A DNA stretch of 64,000 bases from Mytilus edulis (lineage: Eukaryota > Mollusca > Bivalvia > Mytilida > Mytilidae). The stretch lies in assembly GCF_963676685.1 (NCBI RefSeq), contig NC_092348.1:12374867-12438866 (forward strand), written 5' to 3'. The notes below the pieces were generated by a model that worked only from the letters and a program-made list of their open reading frames with translations, made no database searches and was not told the DNA's origin. Below, one piece after another: positions 55,561 to 64,000 of this stretch. Within the stretch, counting starts at the first letter, position 1. The number at the start of each line of letters is the position of its first letter. Made by a program: the position numbers and the translations under genes.

Positions 55561-56135
55561 TCGACATAAGTGTAAGATTCATTAATACAATTTCAGGGAA
55601 TGCTGCATACAAATAGCGCTTAAAATTCAAATTTTTAAGGGGAAACCTATGATTACCTACCCTATAAAAATTCATGCAATAATAAAAACAAAAAAAAAAC
55701 TTTCTGCATTAACATTATGATATAATTTTTTAGAAGACCCCGGATGTAACGAGGTTGCATATCTAGGGTTGAATTCAGTGGAGGAAGAAGCCTTATCACT
55801 AAGAATATATATGAAGTATAACGGTTTCCACAGTTGTTTCACGGGTATACCAATTGACTTATATTTATATATTTTTGTGCGCAGGTGCGCCTTGGAGCAA
55901 ATGATCTTGTGATCTTAGATTAAGGTCAAATGACTCATATTGTACAGTTTATTAACTTTTTTGTTTCTAGCCAATCAGTTTTAAGATATACAAAAAGGGA
56001 AATATAATCATGTGAATTGGTGTTAGTATACATGTAAAAATTTCCTACCTTGAGTGACTGATTTCAATTTTCGTGTTGAGCCCTTTGATTCTTTATGACT
56101 TTCATTATATCATCATGTATATCTTTTATATCTGG

Positions 56136-56200
56136 GCGTCACTGGTGAGTCTTGTGTGGGCAAGGCGCGTTTTTGGCGTATTGAATTTTGGACCTGATGC
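56136..56200 (+). repeat. Degenerate hammerhead-type repeat
   Basis: GGGCGTCACTGGTGAGTCTT, then GGGCAAGGCGCG and TTTTTGGCGTATTGAATTTT. Core positions CTGATGA and CGAAA are both mutated. Confidence 0.65.
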
Positions 56201-56229
56201 TTTTTGTTATCTATTAATCATGTTTTTCT

Positions 56230-56760
56230 GTGTCTAATATGTTCTCCTGTTTGTTTGTGTTGTGGTCCTGTGGTGTTGTGTTGTCGTTTCGGTGTTGTAT
56301 TTAACTTTGCCATTAAAGTGCGAGGTTTGGCATGCCTTAAAACCAGGTTCAACCCACCACTTTTATTCCCCTTTAAAAGTGTCCTGTACCAAGTCAGGAA
56401 GATGGTCATTGTTATAATATTGTTCGTTTCTCTTTGTGTTGCATTTTAACGTTGAGTCGTTTGTGTTTTCTCTTATTTTTGAGATATTGAGATAAGACGT
56501 GGCACGGTACTTGTCTATCCCAAATTCATGTATTTGGTTTTCATGTTACATTTGTTATTCTCGTGGTGTTTTGTCTGATGATTGGTCTGTTTCTGTGTGT
56601 GTTGCGTTTCGGTGTTGTGTCGTTGTTCTCCTCTTATATTTAATGCGTTTCGCTCGGTTTTGGTTTGTTACCCCGATTTTGTTTTTTGTCCATGGATTTA
56701 TGAGTTTTGAACAGCGGTATACTACTGTTGCCTTTATGTACAATACATACCAAGAATAAT
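56230..56760 (+). repeat. Dispersed mussel-type repeat (retroelement leader-like)
   Basis: GTTGTCGTTTCGGTGTTGTA, TGTTCTCCTCTTATATTTAA and TGAACAGCGGTATACTACTG are words I recognise from highly repeated bivalve sequence. The open frames on both strands are not supported as genes. Confidence 0.6.
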
Positions 56761-56990
56761 AAGAAATCTCAGTTTTGAAATACTGATTACCATCCTGTCT
56801 TAGCTATCACAGCTACCAAATCTAGGTTTTTGAAGATCAGTGAAAAGTAAAATCACAAAAATACTGAACTTAGAGGAAGATCAATTGGGAAAGTCCATAC
56901 TCACATGGCAAAATCAAATAACAAAACGCATCAAAAACGAATGGACAAGAACTGTCATATTCCTGACTTGGTACAGGCATTTTGTAAGTC

Positions 56991-57940
56991 TTGAGTAAGC
57001 TTAAGTATAACATCAATGATCAGTTCATTAGTTTATAATTAATCTGAAACTTTATAACTTTTTATTCTAATGTAACTAGGGGATTGGTTGAATAACTAAA
57101 CACTACTTAATATCAAGTGACATATGTAGATTTCTTCATGTAGTTGGATTGGTTGTCCATTTCTAAGGCTATGATGTTATATATATGTGTGTTCTTTGAC
57201 AACATGATTTCGATTAAACAATCAAGAAATGTTTTCAACGAATATTTTTTTCATTTGTCCATTGTATCCAAAATGGAACCATATCATAAGGTAGGTTTAA
57301 TTCCTCAGCCATATTCAGTTTTCATGATAAGTTCTTGTTTTAATTAATAAAAGTGATAAATATCAAATGTGAACATTTATTAAAAGGATTCATAGCTAAT
57401 GAGGTAACTAAGTAATGTAAATACATTTTCAACGATAGTCAATTTCTGGGTTATTCTTTTTGAAAGGTTCGATGTTTGTCTATCAGTTACTATATGTACA
57501 ATAGGTTCAATATATTTTGCCTCTTGTTGGTGATAAAGTTTTTCCATTAATTGAAAAGAAAGAATCTGTCATTATCAATTAATGACAGAAAATCGCTAAG
57601 CAATAGTGAATAAAACTGCAGAAAAGCAGTTTTTAATTTTAAAGTTACAGCGAGGCTTTGACATGGAGCAAAACACTCACCTCACTGCAAGTGTATGATG
57701 ACCCTTAAGTCTGACGAACATTTGACCTTGACTTCAAATGCTTTCATGTTTGTGAAAAGATAGTATGCAGATGAAACATTTTTGTGGTGACAATGACATT
57801 TTTGAGATTTTTGGCGTTCAGTTTATTAATATAATCATTGCTTCTGTGTTAGATTGACACTTGATCATGCATGGTTAATGATAGGTCAGTCTGACAGAAC
57901 TATACACATACAAAAAACCAGCAGAAGTTTAATTTTTAAT
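56991..57940. other. No gene seen
   Basis: AT-rich, ends where Ty3/gypsy similarity begins. No LTR could be identified. Confidence 0.45.
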
Positions 57941-60123
57941 TATACGTCAGTTACATCAGGCGTTTATCGGGTGGCAGTCAAAGATAAAGTTAGCATAGCC
58001 CCAAGGTCCGAGGTAGTAATCCAGGGTGAAGAACTGAACTAAGATTCAGCTGTTCAGGTGACTGGCATTATTGAACCCAGTGAAGAATTTCTTGATAGAG
58101 GAAATGCTCTTGTAGGGAAGTCTGTTGTAATGTCTGATAAATCAGTTCCTGTTAGGCTGTTGAATATAAGTGACAGTGTCCAAATATTAAATGTCGGTAC
58201 TGTGGTCGGAAATCTCAGTGGAGCGGAAGTGGTTAGTCAGGTAGACAATCACAAGAGTTATGCTCTTAATAATGAATTGGAAAAATTATTAGATAGGTCT
58301 AGTGAGATTCTTGGACATGGACAAAGAGACAAGGTCACAGAGTTGTTATTGGAATTTAAGCATCTTTTTGCCGCTTCAGATTCGGATCTTGGACAAACAA
58401 ATATTGTTAAACACAGGATTGACACTGGTGCTGCAAGGCCAATCAAGCAGCCACCACGGCGCACCCCAATAGGTCTTAGGGAAGAGGTAGATCAACATAT
58501 TAACGATATGTTGGAAAGAAACATTATTGAGCCCTCGGAAGGACCATGGTCCTCCGGAATAGTTTTGGTAAGAAAGAAAGATGGGACCACTAGGTTTTGC
58601 GAAGACTATAGACAGTTAAACGCATGTACTATCAAAGACGCATATCATTTGCCCCGAATTGATGATTTGCTTGAGCAGTTGTCAGGAAACAAGTGGTTTT
58701 TAACTTTGGATTTATGTTCTGGATATTGGCAGGTAGAAGTTGAGCCATCAGATCGCTTTAAAACAGCCTGTCACACGGAAGGGTCTTTATCAATTTCGTT
58801 GTATGCCATTTGGTCTGGTTAACGCCCCTGCCACCTTTGAGCGTCTAATGGAGAATGTTATGGCAGGGCTCCAATGGGACATTTGTCTCATATATCTAGA
58901 TGACATCATAGTTATGGCTAAGAATTTTGACGAAATGATACATAATTTACGCAAGGTTTTTGTAAAGTTACAAGGGGCAGGGCTCAAACTCAAACCCAAA
59001 AAGTGTCATTTGTTTGCTTAAAAGGTTACTTTTCTCGGACATGTTGTTTCAGAATCGGGTGTTGCTACCGACCCCGATAAAATTAAGTGTATAAAGGAAT
59101 GGCCAGTACCCCAGAACGTGACAGAGCTCAGATCCTTCTTGGGTTTGTGTGGTTATTATCGCCGGTACATAATACATTTCTCAGATACGACTAAGAGCTT
59201 ACACCAAATGACCGAAAAGGGTCGCGAATTTCTGTGGACAAATGATAGTCAGGAGGTCTTTGAAAAGCTGAAAGGCAAATTAGTCAGTGCCCCAGTCAAA
59301 AACAGAGCGCCGGTATTGTGTTACAAGGCAGGAACTGCTAGCCGTGGTCCATTTTGTTAAACATTTTCGGCATTTCTTGTACGGTAGGCGGTTTATTATA
59401 AATACAGATCACAGCTCATTACAATGGCTCATTAGATTCAAAAACCTATAGGGTCAACTAGCCGGTTGGCTGGAAGTTATAAGTTCATTGGTTATTAAAC
59501 AAAGACCAGATATCCAACATCGCAATGCCGATGCTTTGAGTCGTATCCCTTGTAAGCAGTGTGGCTTTGTTGAAAACTGGGAAGCAGCTGGCTTAGTCAA
59601 TATGGCACAATTTCAGGGGGGCCAGGATGATGATCTTGAGCTAGATATAAGACAATTGCAAGAAACAGACAAGGACTTGCAGACTGTCATATGATGGTTG
59701 ACTACTGGCTCAAAACCTTCATACTCACAAACCGGCAAACACAGTTATGTTGTTAAGTCCCTTTGGTCCCAATGGAATGTTATGAAGGTTCAAGATGGTA
59801 TATTGTTTAGGGAAGACCCGGAAACAAATTTGAAACAAGTTGTCATACCAATGAAGGAAAGGCGTAAAATTCTTGAGTTTGCTCATGATAATAGGACAGC
59901 TGCTCCTTTGGGCATTAATAAAACTTTGGCTAGGATTAAGGAAAATTTTTATTGGCCAGGTGTTAGAGGTGATTCTTGGAGTTACATTATTACATGTAAT
60001 AAGAGAAAGAAACCAATTCCTAAGAGAAAGGCCCCATTGCAAGTTAAAGAGTCAGGTTATCCCATGGAGAGAATTGCTATGGGTATCCTTGGGGAACTCC
60101 CAGCGAGTGAAAAAGGCAAATAG
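57941..60123 (+). mobile_element. Decayed Ty3/gypsy-type retrotransposon pol region
   Basis: Discontinuous frames, in order: post-protease linker (from about 57950, with a stop at 58039); reverse transcriptase (58.4-59.0 kb, with LTLDLCSGYWQVEVEPSDRF, a frameshift near 58775 and YLDDIIV near 58895); the connection [11 protein letters not shown] at 59130; the C-terminal part of RNase H (TDHSSLQWL at about 59410, with a stop after it); and the start of integrase (59.75-60.12 kb). RNase H has lost an N-terminal block near 59300. The integrase zinc-binding motif lacks one His and one Cys, and the integrase core is missing. Gag, protease and recognisable LTRs are absent. Inactive. Confidence 0.9.
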
Positions 60124-60739
60124 GTAAATAGTTATAAATCTTATTTTGAAGTAAGGTTAAGTCACAGCTCCAATTAAGCGTCCTTTTGTGTTGTACTCCA
60201 TTGTTAGGTTAAGGGTTCCATTTTGTATACTTACCGGAAGTAATCTTTTGTTACTTGTTGTTAGGCTTTTATATCTAAGGTTGAATTAGTTCAGGAAACA
60301 CGTTACCATATGTAAGGGTTAGCCAACGATACACAACAAATCCAGGGAAGTAACCCTGGTACGGATCTACGGGTACACAAAGTACCATCTGGCGTGTATG
60401 ACTCCCTGCACGTTACAAATGTTTTACTATCATAGGGGGCAACGTAAAGGTCTGAGTGACCTGACTTTGGTATACCACAGCCAAGATCATGGTGATGCAA
60501 CTGCATACCAAGTTAGGTCAACGTAAGTTATACTTTACAAACGTTAGGATCTTTACTTTATAAATTGGATAATGTTTTACTATGTCATAGGGGTATCACA
60601 GTCGAGGTCAAAGTGATATGACTTTGTTAATACGCCCAACCCCTCTTTTTTCTTTCCACCAAAACCCATGATTTATCTGCATACCAATTATCATCAACCG
60701 AAAATCTATGGTCCAAAGTTTTTCAAAGGAGAACATGTA
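60124..60739. other. Unassigned stretch between the two retroelements
   Basis: No coding frame is supported. It is richer in G+C than its surroundings and may be residual non-coding retroelement sequence. No LTR pair could be demonstrated. Confidence 0.4.
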
Positions 60740-61284
60740 AACAACATCACAGGAAAAGCCAGCCGAAGGAAGTATTGGTTACTTACCTACATCGAAACCT
60801 CCACATAAGCTCAAAACCCATCAAAGAGCATGCCTATAAAATATTAGTAAGACCTTAAATGGAATACGCCCCGATAGTATGGGACCCGTACCAGTAAAAC
60901 TACATAGATAGAATTGAAAAGGTACAAAGACGAGCTGCACGATATGAAACCAGCATACATAGAAATAGATCAAGTGTCAGCAACATGATAACTGAGTTAA
61001 GATTACGCTTACAAACAAGACGAAAAGAAGCTCGACTCATCATGTGTTACAAAATAACACACGACCTTGTAGCCATAGACGAGAGTAAATATCTACAAAA
61101 ACCAACAAGAAGCTCAAACCAAACAGGACACCATACCTCTCTAATACATCCAGCCACCAAAGACTGTAAGAAATGGCCCTTCTTCATCAACACCGTCAAG
61201 GATTGGAACCGACTGCCACCAAATATCGTCACAGCAAAGTCTTTAGAGATCGTCAAGTCTCAAGTGACCAAAACGTCAAACTAA
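60740..61284 (+). mobile_element. Decayed LINE, C-terminal end of reverse-transcriptase ORF
   Basis: Reads KPIKEHAYKILVRP, stop, MEYAPIVWDPYQ, stop, NYIDRIEKVQRRAARY, and then an open stretch (60985-61284) with RRKEARLIMCYKITHDLV and FFINTVKDWNRLPPNIV. The pattern ending F-NT--DWN-LP is characteristic of the 3' end of CR1/Jockey-type LINE ORF2. 5'-truncated with stops. Confidence 0.85.
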
Positions 61285-61563
61285 ATCAACAGAACTATTT
61301 GTTTTAACCTGTTTTAGCCTGTTTTTAATCATGCGCAACTTGCCAGATTATTCATCATATTAAATGTGGGCAATATTTGAAAGAAGGAGACAAAGCTTGA
61401 CAGACCGACATGGTGATTCCTATATACCAAATTCCCTGTTACCGTTATTTTGTTTGCTGAGTACGGTTGACACCATTGAAAGTTTAGTCAGTATTCCTTT
61501 AAAAACAATCTGGCTCTATAAAAATATCAATATCACATAGTATGTTCATCACATACATTTGAT

Positions 61564-62558
61564 GGTCCGTGTAACACTTATCAATGAAAAATTTCAAAAA
61601 GTTTTCAAATTTTTGTTATTTTGGATTTTTTTTCAAATTTTTCAAATATCAAAGTTCCTAATTTTTACAGTTATCATAAATTCGACAAGTAATTTCAGAA
61701 TATTGTTTTTTTTTAATTTAGAGAATAAAAGTGTGTCAAAATCAGGTTTTACTAATTATTTTTTAGACTTTAAGACACATATTTCTCTTTTTCACCCTGT
61801 AGATCAAACAAAATATGGGCGAAAGATAACAGAGGGACATTCAAACTCATATGTCGAAAATAAACAGACAACGCCATGGCTCAAAAAGAAAGAAAGACAA
61901 ATAGACGAACAATAGTACACAAAACATAACATTGAAAACTAAAGACTGAGCAACACGGACCCCACCAAAAACTGGAGGTGATCTCAAGTGCTCCGGAAGG
62001 GTAAGCAGATCCTGCTCTTCATGTGGCACCCATCGTGTTGCTCATGTTATTACAAACCCGGTAATAAATAATTCGGTAGGTCACAAGTTAGCCTCTTGTT
62101 TTATAATTTTTATCATATTTACTTTTTAGAAAATATTGTTTCATTTTGATTTGTTTTAGTAAATTTCATTTCATTTCCTTTAATTCTAATTCCGGTTCGC
62201 ACTTTTAACAGGTATACACTTTTATTTAACACTTCATATAAGGTATGGTGATAAACGTTTGAATCTTTTCCCCTTTCCCATATTTTTATAAAAAATCAAA
62301 AATTCAAACTTTCGAAAAGCGAAATGATCAAAACTGTACGTTTACTTTATTATTTTTAAACTTTGCTTAAATATATAAACAATTAAATTTTAAAACAAAG
62401 TTTATAATTTAAAATTTTGAAGTATTTGGTGAAATTTTCAAAATTTAAAAAAAAATGAAAATTTGGAGTTTTGATATTTTAAAACTTTGATCAAAAATAA
62501 AAAAAAATAAAATTTGATTTTTTTTTGAAATTTTGAATTGATAAGTGTTACGCGGACC
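61564..62558. mobile_element. 995-bp TIR element with 7-bp TSD ATTTGAT
   Basis: Ends GGTCCGTGTAACACTTATCA and TGATAAGTGTTACGCGGACC. ATTTGAT at 61557-61563 and 62559-62565. Runs of TTTCAAAATTTT-like words in inverted orientation toward both ends. Carries a family C repeat at 61815-62095. Confidence 0.85.
61815..62095 (-). repeat. Dispersed repeat family C nested in the 61564 element
   Basis: ACAGACAACGCCATGGCTCA, GGAGGTGATCTCAAGTGCTC and ATTCGGTAGGTCACA are family C in reverse. Confidence 0.75.
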
Positions 62559-62737
62559 ATTTGATAAAGGTTCACTTTTATCATCACACAGATTTCAATT
62601 AAGTCAACATTAATCAAAATCCTTTGTAATTAAAACAGTTAGTTATATTTATCTGGAATGTGTAGTAAATGAGTGACACTATAAAACACTATAAATAACT
62701 TTCCTAAAACATGTAATTAAAATTATGGAAAGCTTAC

Positions 62738-62840
62738 AATCCTTAAAAGCTGTCTGTTTTGATCAATTAGCGGTTTAGCCCAAACAACTACGACGTCTTT
62801 TTAGCGGTTAAGAGTGGAAAATAAAATAAAAATAAAATCG
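62738..62840 (-). other. Second candidate 5' non-coding exon, paralogous to 47949-48060
   Basis: Shares the pattern ACAGA..GCTTTTAAG(G/C)ATTGTA with the 48 kb module, with a donor GTAAGC at 62732-62737. No coding exon for a minus-strand gene was found between here and 51 kb. It may be an alternative distal promoter of the MATH-CTD gene or the orphaned start of a lost paralogue. Confidence 0.35.
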
Positions 62841-62930
62841 AAATTTCCAGTCCAACCGCTAGTTTCACTTTCAAAGAACTCCATTGACAGTGAAAGTGGA
62901 AGTTACAGAATGCTTTCCGAAATTTATATC
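62841..62930 (-). promoter_or_regulatory. Second ISRE/IRF-like double site
   Basis: AGTTTCACTTTC (62861-62872) is an exact AGTTTCNNTTTC match. GTGAAAGTGGAAGT (62890-62903) is the degenerate partner. It shares TTTCAAAGAACT and TGCTTTCCGAA with the 48.1 kb module, in the same order and orientation. It lies about 0.8 kb upstream of the plus-strand ORF at 63692, so it could also serve that gene. Confidence 0.5.
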
Positions 62931-63691
62931 TATGCTGTGTCAGTAACTAACTAACTAACTAATTTTATTCAGTATAAAATCCAGTAGAAAAGGATCATCG
63001 CTGAAACACATGAACACATATATAAAAACAAATACAAAACAAAACAACAATAAAACATAACAGTAAACAATTTTGACATATCACATATTGTATGTCATGT
63101 CCTAGATTTATAGCAGTAAGTTGATAGATTCAAGGTCATTAAGGAATGTTGTGTCAGTGAGAACAGTAATTTCAAAATAGTGGAGGAATAATACTACAAC
63201 AGAATAGTAAGTCAAATATCTGATTATTATCCTTAAGATGACGGAGTCCGAGTAACATAGAAAAAATAATATCATAAACACAGTACATGTCTCACTGATC
63301 AGTGTAAAACAAAGACAAAAGGACAAAGATTTAAATGATTACATGTCCTGATCAAAACCCATGCTGAAAATTAATCACAGTCAAATCCGGTTTCAACTAA
63401 TCCCTTAGGAAACAAGGGGCGGGGGGGGGGGGGGGTTATGTTTTTTTTTCTAAAAAAATATTCTGATCCCCAATTTGATGAAAACAAATATTCTGAATGC
63501 TAATATTCGTTACTTAGCAATGGAGGCAGACGTGTTTTCCAAAGCTCTTGGATTTATGTATCTAATTAACTAAAGTTCATAATTTAAAAAAAAAATGGAT
63601 ATGTATTACGTTGAACAGCTTGATTAATTTTAACAAATGACTAACATTAGAAGTGATTAATTATAATGGATATTTAATTAAATGATAAACA

Positions 63692-64000
63692 ATGGATGAT
63701 ACAAAAATATACATTTCAAACTGTGAGTATTATGATATCACTGATTATACTGACAAAACATCATCTATTACAATAACTTTTGCAACTGCTGAAGTATTCC
63801 AGATACTAAGTCAAACTTTATTTAATAAAATAGAAAAATCTCTCTTTGAAAATCGTCACAAAAATGGATTAGTACATGAAACTAAATTTGAGAATAGAAA
63901 AGTGGTGCTTCATTTGCATGAATCTACAAAATTACTTCATATCCAGGGAGGAGGTTGCATTTTGTGGTTTGAAAACATATTCAAAAGTATTGGAAAAGAA
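63692..64000 (+). CDS. Uncharacterised ORF, 5' part, runs off the window
   Basis: An ATG with an in-frame TAA two codons upstream opens 103 codons to the window end. It begins MDDTKIYISNCEYYDITDYT and has a later block KVVLHLHESTKLLHIQGGGC then ILWFENIF. That block resembles a motif I recall from invertebrate predicted proteins near transposon-like or multigene families (--HLY-T---I-VQG-G---W----F). I do not recognise a named family. The even amino-acid composition and lack of low complexity support a real coding region. It is 0.8 kb downstream of an ISRE-like module. Confidence 0.55.
   Translation, partial: MDDTKIYISNCEYYDITDYTDKTSSITITFATAEVFQILSQTLFNKIEKSLFENRHKNGLVHETKFENRKVVLHLHESTKLLHIQGGGCILWFENIFKSIGKE

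Noticed and set aside
56204-56759. Two 80-codon frames at 56.2-56.8 kb
   Set aside because: Both strands are open, and the region matches high-copy bivalve repeat sequence.
1-64000. CRISPR arrays, bacterial operons, ribosome-binding sites, tRNA or rRNA genes
   Set aside because: The sequence is animal nuclear DNA. The tandem repeats lack unique spacers, and no cloverleaf or rRNA sequence was recognised.

Overview
The window looks like nuclear DNA of a bivalve mollusc, most likely a mussel (Mytilus-like). The reasons are: very AT-rich sequence; genes split into small exons separated by kilobase introns; several dispersed repeat families that I recognise as typical of bivalve genomes; hammerhead-ribozyme repeats of the mussel retrozyme type; and a stomatin-like/SCP2 gene of animal type. 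No database search was possible. All homology statements rest on recognition of motifs in the translated sequence.

Two spliced genes can be reconstructed exon by exon on the minus strand. (1) 12,870 to 4,842 is a STOML1 orthologue (stomatin-like protein 1): nine exons, about 419 aa, with a YxxL sorting motif, hydrophobic hairpin, SPFH/band-7 domain and C-terminal SCP2 domain. (2) 42,472 to 26,852 is the most unusual object here: eight coding exons, about 512 aa, combining an N-terminal RanBP2-like LPxxFY segment with a SUMO-interaction-like motif, a complete USP7-type MATH domain, and a C-terminal tail of 29 heptads closely matching the RNA polymerase II CTD (YSPTSPS). There is no deubiquitinase and no polymerase body. 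Its presumed 5' non-coding exon and promoter lie near 48.0 kb, with two interferon-stimulated-response-element-like sites. A diverged copy of that promoter module sits at 62.7-62.9 kb.

On the plus strand, 49.87-51.22 kb carries a RanBP2-like zinc-finger / FG-like / Ran-binding-domain gene fragment. It is cut at its 5' end by a dispersed repeat and broken by a one-base frameshift. It ends with the same LPDHFYL motif found in exon 2 of the MATH-CTD gene. An ORF of unknown function starts at 63,692 and runs off the window. A decayed Ty3/gypsy pol region (57.95-60.12 kb) and the 3' end of a decayed LINE (60.74-61.28 kb) follow the RanBP2-like gene.

The rest is dominated by non-autonomous DNA transposons. 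Several have clear terminal inverted repeats and target-site duplications (6,145; 14,634; 15,526; 28,490; 34,310; 40,496; 61,564) and some are nested in one another. There are also tandem repeats (21 bp, 44 bp and 169 bp units) and long inverted repeats. Introns of both genes are packed with these elements; one miniature element ends within a few bases of a MATH-CTD splice donor.
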